Of a stretch of DNA of 64,000 nt, positions 51,234 through 60,423 are shown one piece after another (the stretch's first letter is position 1; every line of letters starts with the position of its first letter). Source of the stretch: Nitratireductor alexandrii (GTDB lineage: Bacteria; Pseudomonadota; Alphaproteobacteria; Rhizobiales; Rhizobiaceae); the NCBI RefSeq assembly GCF_004000215.1, contig NZ_RBVY01000006.1:226718-290717 (forward strand), in the 5' to 3' direction. The notes beneath the pieces were generated by a model that ran no database searches, was not told the DNA's origin, and was given only the letters and a program-made list of their open reading frames with translations. The translations under genes were made by a program, and so were the position numbers.

Positions 51234-52652
51234 TCAGTGCGGCAAACCGTCATGCGCGCGGATCGGCCCGAGCCGCTCGAGCGCACTCCAGGCGGCGAAT
51301 TCCTCGAACGTCCGCGCCCAATGTCCCGGAACGAGCACGAAATGATGCTCGAGCCCGTGTTCCATCACCGTCGTGACCACGTCGCGCGCCGTGAGCCCGC
51401 TGCCAGACGCGGGCGCGGTAAAAGCGCCCACCCACCCGCGACAGCCGGTAAAGCCGCTCTCCGGCGCCTTGTGCACCGCGGCTTCGAGCGCGAAAATGGC
51501 CTGGCCGTCGCGCGCCACGCGCAGGATCGTCATCGGGCCCTCTGCGAACTCGTAATCGGCGATGGCGCCGAAACACGGCCCCGCCTCGGTGCCGCGCCCG
51601 ATCATCGGATGGTTGATCCAGGCCGGACGTTGTTTGGCCATGTAAAGCGGCCCGCCGCCGCCATGCCACATCAGGATGCGGTCGGCATCGAGATCGGGCG
51701 AGGTCATATCGAGCAGGCAGCCCACCCGCCCCGTCATGGCGGAAACCGCGATCTGCGTCACCGCGCCGAGCACGTCGCCCTCGGACGCGACCGGCAGATT
51801 GTCGACCTCTTCCAGCCAGCTGAAGGCCGCGCCGGGATGCATGCCCGGCTCCTCCTGCAGGGCCGGCCAGTCCGACACTGCCAGCGCATCGTAGTCTCCC
51901 TCGCGGGCGATCGCCCGCAGCGCCAGCGCGGCGCGCGCGGTGAGCGTCATCTGTTTATCAGACACGCCGCGAATGTCGGCCGCTGCCGCCATGCGCGCGA
52001 CTTCCTCGGCGACGGTGTCGTCGCTGGCAGCGGCCATGCCCGCCGTCATGCGATGGATGTCGATATGGTCGACATCCACCCCGAGCCCTGCTTTCAGAGC
52101 GTTGCTGGATACGTCCATATTGTAGAAGGTCGGCGCCAGCCCGCCGACGACGCCGATGCGCGCCGTCCGCAGCGCCGCGCGCGCCGCCAGCGCCCTGATC
52201 GTCTGGCCGAGCCGGGACTGGAGGGCAGGATCGCCGGGCGCGCCGAAATACCACTGCACCGGAGCGCGGGCGAGGTCGCGCACCCCGCGCGCGATCGACA
52301 TGCTCATGTTGAGCGACACGAAATTGTTGAGTTGGATGTCGCCTTCATGGCCCGGCTCCGGCGTCGCCCACACGCCCATCGGCACGCCCGCGACGGCGAT
52401 CTGGCGCGCGACGTCGCCCATCGTGAACCCGCCATGCAGCAGGAGCAGGAACTCGGCCCCTTCCGCCAGGCAGTGGTCGACCGCCGCCTGGGCGGCGCAG
52501 CCGTCCATCGGGATTTCCGGCGCGACGACCAGGCGGGCGCCAAGCGCGTCGACAAACGGCTCCAGCATGGCGACGGCATCGGTGAAGACGCCGTGCCGGT
52601 CCGGAAAATAGCTGGGCAGCGAGGCCCGGATCAGACCAACGGTTATGGGCAT
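51234..52652 (-). CDS. L-fucose/L-arabinose isomerase-fold protein
   Basis: The 472-residue protein has the fold pattern of ketol-isomerases of the FucI/AraA group: an N-terminal Rossmann-like part (about 1-180, with ARLVVAPEIPMDG and FLLLLHGGFTMGD), a middle part with candidate metal ligands in LAVSDWPALQEE and LLDMTSPDLD, and a His in LMWHGGGGP. It is not a standard FucI or AraA. It follows the GntR/UTRA gene by 116 nt and ends the ketose operon, so an aldose-ketose isomerisation feeding the epimerase and kinase is likely (inference). Confidence 0.75.
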   Translation of the reverse strand: MPITVGLIRASLPSYFPDRHGVFTDAVAMLEPFVDALGARLVVAPEIPMDGCAAQAAVDHCLAEGAEFLLLLHGGFTMGDVARQIAVAGVPMGVWATPEPGHEGDIQLNNFVSLNMSMSIARGVRDLARAPVQWYFGAPGDPALQSRLGQTIRALAARAALRTARIGVVGGLAPTFYNMDVSSNALKAGLGVDVDHIDIHRMTAGMAAASDDTVAEEVARMAAAADIRGVSDKQMTLTARAALALRAIAREGDYDALAVSDWPALQEEPGMHPGAAFSWLEEVDNLPVASEGDVLGAVTQIAVSAMTGRVGCLLDMTSPDLDADRILMWHGGGGPLYMAKQRPAWINHPMIGRGTEAGPCFGAIADYEFAEGPMTILRVARDGQAIFALEAAVHKAPESGFTGCRGWVGAFTAPASGSGLTARDVVTTVMEHGLEHHFVLVPGHWARTFEEFAAWSALERLGPIRAHDGLPH

Positions 52653-52768
52653 TGCAAACGAGCTTCCCTGTGGAACGGCCTCATGACCGCGCGCCGGTGC
52701 CGCAGGCCAGGCGGCGATGAAACGGGCAGAGTGAGCGGCATCGCCGAAACCATGAAATCAAAACCGCG

Positions 52769-53506
52769 TTAGCTGAGCTGTTCCTGGCGCCGGCTGCCGC
52801 CCAGGTTGAAGGTGATCGGCGTGTTGCGGAAAACCTCTTCGAAAAACACCGTGCCCTGCTCGTCGTCGAAGGCGGTGCAGGCCTGGACCAAAAGCGGCGT
52901 CTGCACCGGCACCTGCAGGAAGGTGCCGATTTCGTCGGACGCGACACAGGAGCGGATCGTCTCGCAGGCGCGGCTCCACTCCAGGCCGAAACGGCCGGAC
53001 AGAACCCGCAGGATCGACTGGTCCTGGCCGGTCTCAGGGAAATCCTCCGCCGTAATTCCCGCCACCCGCGCGGTGGGCAGCCAGGTATTGACCAGCATTT
53101 TCGGTTCGCCGTCGACCGTGCGCAGCCTGCGGATACGCACCAGCGACTTGCCCAGCATGTCGTGGACCGCCTCGGGCGCATCGCCGTCGAAAAAGGTGAT
53201 GTCGATCAGCCGGGCGCCGGGTTCGCGCCCCTCCTTCAGCACCGAATCCGTGAACGAGGTCAGGCACGTGCTCGACGGCGGCGACAAGGTGTCGACCAGA
53301 TAGCCGCTGCCCTGGCGTGCGACGAGATAGCCCTCGCTCACCAGCATGTCGAGCGAGCGGCGCACCGTGACCCGGCTGACCTCGAACGTGGTGGCCAGCG
53401 CGTCCTCGGTCGGCAGGCGTGTGCCGACCGAATAATAACCGTCCTGCAGGCGTTTGCGCAGCGTGTCGTAAACGCGCTTGTATTTCGGACCCGGCTTGTC
53501 GTTCAT
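52769..53506 (-). CDS. GntR-family transcriptional regulator with UTRA domain
   Basis: This 245-residue HutC-type regulator has a winged helix at about 8-75 (YDTLRKRLQDGYYSVGTRLP, VSRVTVRRSLDMLVSEGYLV) and a UTRA ligand domain (about 85-240, FEEVFRNTPITF). The ATG at 53506 gives the usual length; an upstream ATG at 53554 that overlaps the dehydrogenase stop is also possible. It is encoded inside the operon it probably controls; AATTTGT-N4-ACAAATT sites flank the three neighbouring operons. Confidence 0.9.
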   Translation of the reverse strand: MNDKPGPKYKRVYDTLRKRLQDGYYSVGTRLPTEDALATTFEVSRVTVRRSLDMLVSEGYLVARQGSGYLVDTLSPPSSTCLTSFTDSVLKEGREPGARLIDITFFDGDAPEAVHDMLGKSLVRIRRLRTVDGEPKMLVNTWLPTARVAGITAEDFPETGQDQSILRVLSGRFGLEWSRACETIRSCVASDEIGTFLQVPVQTPLLVQACTAFDDEQGTVFFEEVFRNTPITFNLGGSRRQEQLS

Positions 53507-53526
53507 GGTGCGCCCACCCGCAACAG

Positions 53527-53552
53527 GATCAATTTGTCCGACTCTATTGATC
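53527..53552. promoter_or_regulatory. Inverted repeat before the GntR/UTRA gene
   Basis: GATCAAT-N12-ATTGATC (7+7) spans the end of the dehydrogenase gene, 20 bp upstream of the GntR start. It contains one AATTTGT half-site at 53531-53537. An autoregulatory site is possible but weakly supported. Confidence 0.35.
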
Positions 53553-55029
53553 ATAGCGTGGATTGCCAAACGCTCTTTGTCTGACTGTAGAGCGCGATGG
53601 CCTCGCGTCCCATCTCGCGGCCATAGCCGCTCTGTCCCATGCCGCCGAACGGCGAGGCCGGATCGGTTTCGCCCCAGCAATTGGTCCAGATCGTGCCGGC
53701 TTTCAGCCGCGCCGCCATCCGGTTGGCGCGCCCGAGATCGCGCGTCCACAGTCCGGAGGCGAGCCCGTAGATCGTGTCGTTGGCACGCGCCAGCACCTCG
53801 TCTTCCTCCGAAAACGGCAGCACGCACAGGACCGGGCCGAAAATCTCCTCGCGCGCGACCCGCATGTCGTCCGCGACCCCCGTCAAAATGGTCGGCGCGA
53901 CGAAATAGCCGGGGCGATCGAGCCGCGCCCCACCGGCCGCGCACGCGGCCCCGGCGGCGACGCCATCCCCGACATAGGAGAGCACCGTGTCCATCTGCTT
54001 GCGCGAGATGACCGGCCCCAGATCGTGGCCGGGCTCTGCCATGCCCGGTCCCACAGACAGCGCATTCGCCAGCTTGGTCAGGCCATCCACCACCCTGTCG
54101 TGGATGTTGCGATGGACATAAAGCCGGGCGCCGGCGGTGCACGACTGGCCGTTATTGCCGAACAGCGCCCAAAAAGCGCCGGGAATCGCGCGCTCCAGAT
54201 CCGCGTCGGCAAACAGGATGTTCGCCGCCTTGCCGCCGAGCTCGAGCGAGACCTTCTTCAGGTTCCCCGCCGACGCTTCGACGATCCGCCGGCCAGTCTG
54301 CGTCGAGCCGGTGAAACCGACCTTGTCAACGCCTGGATGGGCGGCAAGGGCGGCGCCGGCCTCGTGGCCGAGGCCCGGCACGACATTGAGCACGCCCGGC
54401 GGAAACCCGATCTCCAGCGCCAGGTCGGCGAGGTAGAGCACGCTGAGCGGCGTCTGCTCGGCCGGTTTCAGAACCACCGCATTGCCGGCGGCGAGCGCCG
54501 GCGCCAGCTTCCACGCCGCCATCAGCAGCGGATAGTTCCATGGCGTGATCAGCCCGCAAACGCCAACCGGCTCGACGCGCGTATAGTTGAAACGATCCGG
54601 CACGGAGACCGGAACCGTCGCACCCTCGATCTTCGACGGCCAGCCGGCGAAATAGCGAAAATGCCGGGCCGAATAGACCGCGTCGACATCGCGCGCCACC
54701 GCAAACGGCTTGCCGTTGTCGAGCGCGTCGAGCTGGCCGAACACCGCCTTGCGTGCCTCGACCGCCTCGGCGAGCCGCCACAGAAGCTGGCCGCGATCGT
54801 GCGGCGTCATCCGCCCCCAGGGGCCGGCCATGGCCGCGCGCGCGGCTTCGACCGCGGCGTCGATCTCGGCCACGCCGCCGGCCGCGACCTCCGCGATCAC
54901 CGCTTCCGTCGACGGGTCGACCACCGCGAGCCGCGACGCGGCCGCGACGCGGGCGTCGCCGATCCGCGCCCCCTGCGGCGTCGCCAGGAACGCCTCGACC
55001 TGAGGCAGAAGGGACAGGCTTGCGCTCAT
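53551..55029 (-). CDS. Aldehyde dehydrogenase family protein
   Basis: This is a 492-residue NAD(P)-dependent aldehyde dehydrogenase. Catalytic Cys is in NNGQSCTAG, the general-base Glu in VSLELGGKAA, the oxyanion Asn in ITPWNYPLLM, and the cofactor loop is VGFTGSTQTGRRI. It is coupled by an ATGA overlap to the aldolase gene, so it probably oxidises the aldehyde released by the aldolase. The substrate may be lactaldehyde, glycolaldehyde or a similar short aldehyde; the sequence does not decide. Confidence 0.93.
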   Translation of the reverse strand: MSASLSLLPQVEAFLATPQGARIGDARVAAASRLAVVDPSTEAVIAEVAAGGVAEIDAAVEAARAAMAGPWGRMTPHDRGQLLWRLAEAVEARKAVFGQLDALDNGKPFAVARDVDAVYSARHFRYFAGWPSKIEGATVPVSVPDRFNYTRVEPVGVCGLITPWNYPLLMAAWKLAPALAAGNAVVLKPAEQTPLSVLYLADLALEIGFPPGVLNVVPGLGHEAGAALAAHPGVDKVGFTGSTQTGRRIVEASAGNLKKVSLELGGKAANILFADADLERAIPGAFWALFGNNGQSCTAGARLYVHRNIHDRVVDGLTKLANALSVGPGMAEPGHDLGPVISRKQMDTVLSYVGDGVAAGAACAAGGARLDRPGYFVAPTILTGVADDMRVAREEIFGPVLCVLPFSEEDEVLARANDTIYGLASGLWTRDLGRANRMAARLKAGTIWTNCWGETDPASPFGGMGQSGYGREMGREAIALYSQTKSVWQSTL

Positions 55030-55946
55030 GACACCACGGCGGCCAGCCGCGCGAGCCGCTCGCGGCCCGGTCCGCGCATCCACGCTTCGGCCGCTTCCGG
55101 CCCCTCGGCGCCGTAGACGGCGATCGCGTCGCTCCAGATCGCGCGCCCACACATGAAGCCGGCCATGTCGACGCCCGCCGCCCGCGCCAGGCCGAGCGCG
55201 CCCTCGAACTGCTCGAACGTGACGCCGGCGCTCAGATAGACGATCGGAATGTCGCCGGCGGCGTCTGCGGCGCGGCGAAACGCGGCCTCGGCGTCCTCCC
55301 GACTCATCGCCGGTTCGCCAAAACCCTCGACAAAATTCAAATTTACCGGCACTTCGACCTTCAAAACGTCGATTTCGAAGCGAGAATCGGCAAAAATACG
55401 TGTCGCCTCGGTCACAAGTTGAGGTTTTAGGGTGGCAAAATCCGACGAGGCGCCGTCCGGCACCGCCCGGTCGTAGACGATCGGCTCGAACAGGAACGTC
55501 ACCCCGGCCGCGCTGCATTGCCGGCCGATATCGGCGACGAGCGCGAATTTCCTCTCGTTGATTTCAGCCGGGTCGCGCGGCCCGAAATAGAGAAAGAACT
55601 TCAGCACCCGCACACCGAGGCCGGGATAGTCGGAAACGCTTAGATTGTCCGGCAGGACCGTGATCCGGTCCTCGTTGGAGATCCGGTAGACGTCGGCCTC
55701 GAAGGCCAGCATTTTCTCGCAGCCCGGCGCGAAATACGGCAACAATTCGCGCCCATGGACGGCGTCGACCAGCAAGGTCGTCGCCTGGCCGCTGAGCGCC
55801 TCGACCACGAGCCGCTTGAAGCGGAACAGATCGTCCGGCGCCGCCGCCGGACCGCGCGCCTCGCGCAACGCCTTTTCCAGCCCGCTGCCCTGGTCGACCG
55901 CCACGCCGCAGATCGGCTTTTTCAGGAAAGATCCGTTTGCGGTCAT
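55026..55946 (-). CDS. Class I aldolase of the tagatose-bisphosphate (LacD/YihT) type
   Basis: This 306-residue TIM-barrel aldolase has the Schiff-base Lys in the conserved DVLKVEVPVNL; other family blocks are GVAVDQGSGL, LFEPIVYDRAV and PIVYLSAGVTFEQF. LacD-type enzymes cleave ketose phosphates to dihydroxyacetone phosphate and an aldehyde. Overlaps with DhaK upstream and the aldehyde dehydrogenase downstream suggest the order kinase, aldolase, dehydrogenase in one pathway. Confidence 0.85.
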   Translation of the reverse strand: MTANGSFLKKPICGVAVDQGSGLEKALREARGPAAAPDDLFRFKRLVVEALSGQATTLLVDAVHGRELLPYFAPGCEKMLAFEADVYRISNEDRITVLPDNLSVSDYPGLGVRVLKFFLYFGPRDPAEINERKFALVADIGRQCSAAGVTFLFEPIVYDRAVPDGASSDFATLKPQLVTEATRIFADSRFEIDVLKVEVPVNLNFVEGFGEPAMSREDAEAAFRRAADAAGDIPIVYLSAGVTFEQFEGALGLARAAGVDMAGFMCGRAIWSDAIAVYGAEGPEAAEAWMRGPGRERLARLAAVVS

Positions 55947-56962
55947 GCGCGGTGGTCCTCGATGCGTGGAAAGAACGGGCTGTCGGAAGGCGCGCACCAC
56001 AAATCGAGCATGCGCGGATCGGGCTCCAGCAGCGAAATCGAAAACCCGCCCATCTCCTGGGTGGTGACGTAGGAGCCGATCATCGGCGCGACCGCGTCGA
56101 TGCCGCGCCTGGCAAGCGCGGCGCGGGTCTCGCGGTAGACGGTCAAGAGCTCCATCAAGGTGGTGCCGCCCATGCCGTTGACGATCACCGCCGCGCTCGC
56201 GCCCTCGGCGATCGGCCGGTCGGCGAGCAATGCGGCCACCATGCGCTCGACGAGTTCGTCCACCGGGCCGACCTTGACCCGGCCGATGCCGGGTTCGCCG
56301 TGCACACCCATGCCGAGATAGATTTCGTCGTCGGGCAGGCAAAACATCGGCTTGCCGGTCAAGGGCGAGATGCCCGCGCTGGCCGCCGCGGCCAGGGTCG
56401 TGGTGCGGGCGCGCACGGCTTCGCCGAGCGCCATCAAATCGTCGAGACCCATGCCCCGTTCGGCCGCCGCGCCCAGGATCTTGTAGACGAACATCGTGCC
56501 CGGCGCGCCGCGCCGGTCGTGCAGCCGCGCGCGCGGCGCCGAGGAAATGTCGTCATACATCGGCAGCGCGCGGACCTTCAGCCCCTCCTCCTCAGCCAGC
56601 ATCACCGCCGCGCGGCCGTTGATCATGTCGCCCGAATGCTGCGAGATCAAAAGCAGGGCGCCGGCCGGTCCGGCGATCTCGCGAATGCCGTCGAGGATCA
56701 GATCGGCCGACGGCGCGGCGAAGACGTCGCCGACCACATTGGCGTCGAGCAGGCCCGCGCCGACGAAGCCCATCGCGATCGGCTCGTGGCCGGACCCGTT
56801 GCCGATCAGGAGCGCCACCTTGCGGGCGGGGTCCTTGACCTGCCGCGCCCGAACCACGATCCGCGGATCCTGGGCGCCGCGCCGGACCTGCGGGTAGGCG
56901 GCGACATACCCGTCGATCATGTCGTCGACCATGCGCTCGGCGCTGTTGAAGAGTTTTTTCAC
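55943..56962 (-). CDS. dhaK: Dihydroxyacetone kinase, DhaK-type substrate-binding subunit
   Basis: This 339-residue protein has the ketose site of DhaK: GNGSGHEPIAMGFVGAGLLD and a second His in GMGVHGEPGIG, which in DhaK binds the substrate covalently. A GTG start at 56962 overlaps the DhaL stop (GTGA) and has GGAG upstream. DhaK homologues also phosphorylate erythrulose and other ketoses, and the epimerase and aldolase around it make a longer ketose likely (inference). Confidence 0.9.
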   Translation of the reverse strand: MKKLFNSAERMVDDMIDGYVAAYPQVRRGAQDPRIVVRARQVKDPARKVALLIGNGSGHEPIAMGFVGAGLLDANVVGDVFAAPSADLILDGIREIAGPAGALLLISQHSGDMINGRAAVMLAEEEGLKVRALPMYDDISSAPRARLHDRRGAPGTMFVYKILGAAAERGMGLDDLMALGEAVRARTTTLAAAASAGISPLTGKPMFCLPDDEIYLGMGVHGEPGIGRVKVGPVDELVERMVAALLADRPIAEGASAAVIVNGMGGTTLMELLTVYRETRAALARRGIDAVAPMIGSYVTTQEMGGFSISLLEPDPRMLDLWCAPSDSPFFPRIEDHRA

Positions 56963-57507
56963 GACGCGTCTCCGATGTCGGCCAGCGTCTCGAGAAGATG
57001 GACGACGGAGGTCGCGCCGGGGTCGACATGGCCGACACCGCCGCCCTCGACATATTGCGCCCGCCCGCGCCGCGCGGCGAGTTCGCGCGTGGCCTCGCGC
57101 CCGGCCGCCGCAGCAGTCACCGCCTGCGGCAGCGAACCGCGGCCGGCAAGCGCACGCACCGCCGGCGCCAGCGCGTCGACCATGCTCTTGTCGCCCTCGG
57201 CCACATGGCCGAGATCGCGGATGCGCGCCTCGGCCCGCGCCAGCCCGTCGGCGAGCGGCGCGCCCGCGTCGAGATGGCGTTCGATCTCGTGCAGGATCAG
57301 CCCGAACAGCGTGCCGGACGCGCCGCCGGAAGCCCGCATGAACGCCTTGGCCCGCAGGCCGGGCCCGGCCGCCGCCGCCTTGACCAGGCCGCGCCGCATG
57401 GTGGTGCCGTGATCGCCGTCGCCAAGCGCCGCGTCGAGCGTGTTGAGCGGCTCGACCAGCCCGTCGAAACGGGCGGCAAGTGCCGTGAAATAGGCCCCGG
57501 CGCTCAT
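56959..57507 (-). CDS. dhaL: Dihydroxyacetone kinase, DhaL-type nucleotide-binding subunit
   Basis: This 182-residue all-helical subunit binds ADP/ATP through magnesium held by the Asp cluster LDAALGDGDHGTTM; GGASGTLFG and VDPGATSVVHLL complete the nucleotide site. No DhaM phosphotransferase subunit is encoded nearby, so the enzyme could be ATP-dependent. It lies between the epimerase and DhaK genes with overlaps on both sides. Confidence 0.9.
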   Translation of the reverse strand: MSAGAYFTALAARFDGLVEPLNTLDAALGDGDHGTTMRRGLVKAAAAGPGLRAKAFMRASGGASGTLFGLILHEIERHLDAGAPLADGLARAEARIRDLGHVAEGDKSMVDALAPAVRALAGRGSLPQAVTAAAAGREATRELAARRGRAQYVEGGGVGHVDPGATSVVHLLETLADIGDAS

Positions 57508-58340
57508 GCAAACACGCGCTTCATGAAGGAAAGCGCCGCCCGCGCGGCCTCCGTCGGATCGGCCTCGATCGCGCGCCAGATGTTGAGATCGGCGCTGGTG
57601 GAATGGCCCGGCACCACGAACATCTCCGCCGTCACCCAGCCATCGTAGCCGATGGCGCGCAGCGCCGCAGCGCTGGCGGCGAAATCGTAGCGACCCGATC
57701 CGGGCACGCCGCGGTCATTGTCGGAGACGTGGAAGTGGTAAAGCCGCTCGCCCGCCGTGGCGATCGCGGCAGGCGGGTCCTTTTCCTCGACATTCATGTG
57801 AAACGTGTCGAGCAGCACCCCGATCTGGGCCGAGCCGGTCGCTTCGGCGATTGCGACAGCTTCGGCGGCGGTGTTGGTCAGGTCGGTTTCGAAGCGGTTG
57901 ATCGCCTCGATGCCGAGCCGCACCCCGCCATCGCGCAGCCGGCCGTCGAGACGGCCGAGCGTTTCGGCCGCGCGCGCGGCGCGGTCGGCCTTGCGGGCCG
58001 GCTCGAAGACGCCCCACGGCGCCGCCACCACGCCGGCCAGGCTTCGCGCGCCGAGCGCCTGGGTGGTGGCGATCGCCTCGGCCAGAACCGCCTCGGCCCG
58101 CGCGCGCATAGCCGGATCGTCGGAGGTCGGATCGGCATCGGCGGCCAACCCGGTGGAGCAGGTCAGTTCGAGGCCGAGCGCTTGCGCCTGGCGCCGCAGG
58201 TCCGCGGCCCGATCGAGCCCGATGCCCAAAAGCGACAGCTCGACACCGTCGAAGCCGATATCGGCCGCGGTCCGCAGGATCGGCGCCAGGTCGTCCGACC
58301 AGCTCCGCATCCAAAGTCCGGCGTGGATTCCGAATTTCAT
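57504..58340 (-). CDS. Ketose 3-epimerase-like protein (D-tagatose/D-psicose epimerase family)
   Basis: The 278-residue TIM barrel carries the metal ligands of ketose 3-epimerases: Glu in LGIEAINRFETDLTNT, Asp and His in LLDTFHMNVEE, the His of YHFHVSDNDRGVPGSG and a final Glu in VTAEMF. The stretch DTFHMNVEE with VPGSGR is close to D-psicose/D-tagatose 3-epimerases, from memory. It is the first gene of the DhaL/DhaK/aldolase operon. Relatives also include L-ribulose and erythrulose-type epimerases, so the sugar is not fixed. Confidence 0.85.
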   Translation of the reverse strand: MKFGIHAGLWMRSWSDDLAPILRTAADIGFDGVELSLLGIGLDRAADLRRQAQALGLELTCSTGLAADADPTSDDPAMRARAEAVLAEAIATTQALGARSLAGVVAAPWGVFEPARKADRAARAAETLGRLDGRLRDGGVRLGIEAINRFETDLTNTAAEAVAIAEATGSAQIGVLLDTFHMNVEEKDPPAAIATAGERLYHFHVSDNDRGVPGSGRYDFAASAAALRAIGYDGWVTAEMFVVPGHSTSADLNIWRAIEADPTEAARAALSFMKRVFA

Positions 58341-58372
58341 TCCGACATGTCCCGAGGCTGAATGTACGAACA

Positions 58373-58394
58373 GATTAGTATGAACAAATTTGTT
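58373..58394. promoter_or_regulatory. Candidate GntR operator and palindrome before the epimerase operon
   Basis: The minus strand reads AATTTGT-TCAT-ACTAATC (58390-58373), five of seven matches to the second half-site of 51150-51167. AACAAATTTGTT (58383-58394) is also a perfect palindrome. It lies 33 bp upstream of the epimerase start and directly after the acyl-CoA synthetase stop. Confidence 0.6.
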
Positions 58395-58397
58395 ACG

Positions 58398-60047
58398 TCA
58401 ACCACCTTCGGCCGCGCGCAGTGCCTTGCGGTTGATCTTGCCCGACGAGGTCATCTCGAACGCCTCCACATAGGCGATCTCGCGCGGCGCCTTGTAGGGC
58501 GCCAGACGTTCGCGCACATGCGCGCGCAGATGCTCGCCGAGTACGGCATCGCCGGCATAACCGGCCGCCAGCCTGACGAAGGCCTTGACGATCGCGCCGC
58601 GCTCGGCGTCCGGTTTGCCGATCACCGCCGCCTCGGCGACCGCCGGATGGGCAAGCAGGCATTCCTCGATCTCGGCCGGACCGATGCGGAAACCCGACGA
58701 CTTGATCAAATCGTCGGAGCGGCCCTTGTACCAGAAATAGCCGTCGGCATCGCGCACCGCGAGATCGTGCGTGCGCATCCACGGGCCGAGCCGCAACTCG
58801 GCCTGCTTGTCCGGGTTGTTCAGATAGCCGAGATAACGGGTCGGCGCGCTTGCAGGCGTGACGATCTCGCCGGGCTCGCCGTCTTCCACCTCGTTGCCCT
58901 CCGCGTCGACCAGGCGCACAATATGACCGGGATAGGCGACGCCCATCGAGCCGGGTTTGCGCGGATAAAGCGCCGCGCAATTGCCGATCAGATGATTGAC
59001 CTCGGTCATGCCGTAGAACTCGTTGCAGACCACGCCGAGCCGGGTCTCGGCCCAGTTGAGCGTATCGGCCGCCAGCGCCTCGCCGCCGGTGCAGATCACC
59101 CGTAGCGCCAGATCGTATTCGGCGCGCGGCTTGGCCGTCTGCGCCAGGCGCTTGATCGCCGTCGGCGCCAGGAAGGTGTGGGTCACCTTGTGACGCGCCA
59201 TGAACCGATAGGCCCAGTCGGCCGAAAACCGCGCCTCCGACGTGACCACCGGCCGGCCGGCGAGCCAGGCCGGAAACAGCATGTCGAGCAGCCCCCCGAC
59301 CCAGGCCCAGTCCGAAGGCGACCAGAAGACGGCGTCCTCGTCGTCCAGCGACAGATCGAAGAACAGATTGATCGACGGCCGATAGGAGGCCAGCACCCGG
59401 TGGCCGTGCAGAATGCCCTTCGGCATGCCGGTTGACCCGGACGTGTACATCAACAGCGCCGGATCGTCGGCGCCGGTATAGGCGGGCTCGAAATCCCCGG
59501 GCGCCGGCGCGGCCAGGATGGCGGCGAGGTCCGGCTCGCCGCCGGTGGCGCCGCTGACCAGCACATCGTTGAGATGCGGAAAAAGCTCCGCCGCCGCCTG
59601 TCGCAACGGCGCCCAGGCCGCCTCGGTGGTCAACAGGCAGCGCGCCGCGCAATGGTTCAGCGCATGCGCCAAAGCGTCCGGACCGTAGAGCTGCGACAGG
59701 GTCACTGCCGTGCCGCCGAGCTTGCAGACCGCCATATGCGCGATCGCGGTGTCGGGCCGCATGCCGGTATGGATGCCGATCAGGTCGCCGCGCCCGTAGC
59801 CGAGCGCGCGCAGATGCGCGGCCAGCGCCGTCGCCGCGCGGTCGATGTCGCCGAAACTGTAGGAGACGGTCTCGCCGTCGGCCTGTTCGAACACCATCGC
59901 CGTGCGCGACCGAGCGCCGTCGCCGAGATGGCGCCCGACCGTCATGGCGAAAATATTGGCGTCGGCCGGAATGTCGATCGCCAGCCCGTCGGCCTCACGC
60001 TTCAGGCCGATCCCGGCCAGCGCCTCGGCGCTCCACTGGTCAAGCAT
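58398..60047 (-). CDS. Acyl-CoA synthetase (AMP-forming)
   Basis: This 549-residue adenylate-forming ligase activates a carboxylic acid to its CoA thioester. The ATP motif is LMYTSGSTGMPKG, followed by NEFYGMTE, the hinge YKGRSDDLIKSSGFRIGPAE and the catalytic Lys in SSGKINRK. The sequence style is that of acetyl/propionyl/medium-chain synthetases. It overlaps the DUF35 gene by 8 nt and ends an MFS-thiolase-DUF35-ligase operon, so its product is probably processed by the thiolase-like pair. Confidence 0.93.
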   Translation of the reverse strand: MLDQWSAEALAGIGLKREADGLAIDIPADANIFAMTVGRHLGDGARSRTAMVFEQADGETVSYSFGDIDRAATALAAHLRALGYGRGDLIGIHTGMRPDTAIAHMAVCKLGGTAVTLSQLYGPDALAHALNHCAARCLLTTEAAWAPLRQAAAELFPHLNDVLVSGATGGEPDLAAILAAPAPGDFEPAYTGADDPALLMYTSGSTGMPKGILHGHRVLASYRPSINLFFDLSLDDEDAVFWSPSDWAWVGGLLDMLFPAWLAGRPVVTSEARFSADWAYRFMARHKVTHTFLAPTAIKRLAQTAKPRAEYDLALRVICTGGEALAADTLNWAETRLGVVCNEFYGMTEVNHLIGNCAALYPRKPGSMGVAYPGHIVRLVDAEGNEVEDGEPGEIVTPASAPTRYLGYLNNPDKQAELRLGPWMRTHDLAVRDADGYFWYKGRSDDLIKSSGFRIGPAEIEECLLAHPAVAEAAVIGKPDAERGAIVKAFVRLAAGYAGDAVLGEHLRAHVRERLAPYKAPREIAYVEAFEMTSSGKINRKALRAAEGG

Positions 60048-60423
60048 GATCGTCGTCCTCGTTTTCCAGATGAAGCCAAAGGCCGGGCCGCGCGTCGGGC
60101 GGCGCCACCAGCCGCCCGGCGGCTTGTCGTTCGGCGGGATTGGCGAGCGCCACGGTCGCCAGCTCGTCCGCCCCGTCGAAACGGGCGAGCGCGAAGGCGC
60201 CGTTTTCGCTATCGGCGCGCCGCACGACCCGCGCCCGGCCCGTCAAGGCCTGCCAGGCCATCTCGCGCCCGCCGCAGGCACCGCAGACCGGCCGCGGCGG
60301 AAAGCTGGTCGTGCCACACGAAGCGCAGCGCGCGGCGAGCGCCCGCCCCTGTCGAAGCGCGTCGAAATAGGGCGCCAGCGTCCCTTCCGGCACCGTATAG
60401 TCGAGAGTCAGCCGATATTTCAT
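60040..60423 (-). CDS. Zn-ribbon OB-fold protein (DUF35 / ChsH2-like)
   Basis: This 127-residue acyl-CoA-associated protein has the rubredoxin-like zinc ribbon CASCGTTSFPPRPVCGACG (about 32-50) and a C-terminal OB fold. DUF35 proteins partner thiolases or thiolase-like aldolases, as ChsH2 does with Ltp2. It overlaps the thiolase-like gene by 4 nt, which supports a complex with it. Confidence 0.9.
   Translation of the reverse strand: MKYRLTLDYTVPEGTLAPYFDALRQGRALAARCASCGTTSFPPRPVCGACGGREMAWQALTGRARVVRRADSENGAFALARFDGADELATVALANPAERQAAGRLVAPPDARPGLWLHLENEDDDHA

Noticed and set aside
51234..55946. Sulfoquinovose (sulfoglycolysis) gene cluster
   Set aside because: An isomerase-fold protein, a LacD/YihT-type aldolase and an aldehyde dehydrogenase recall the pathway, but there is no sulfoquinovosidase, no PfkB-type kinase and no sulfonate exporter, and a Dha-type kinase is present instead. 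The resemblance is too general to call.
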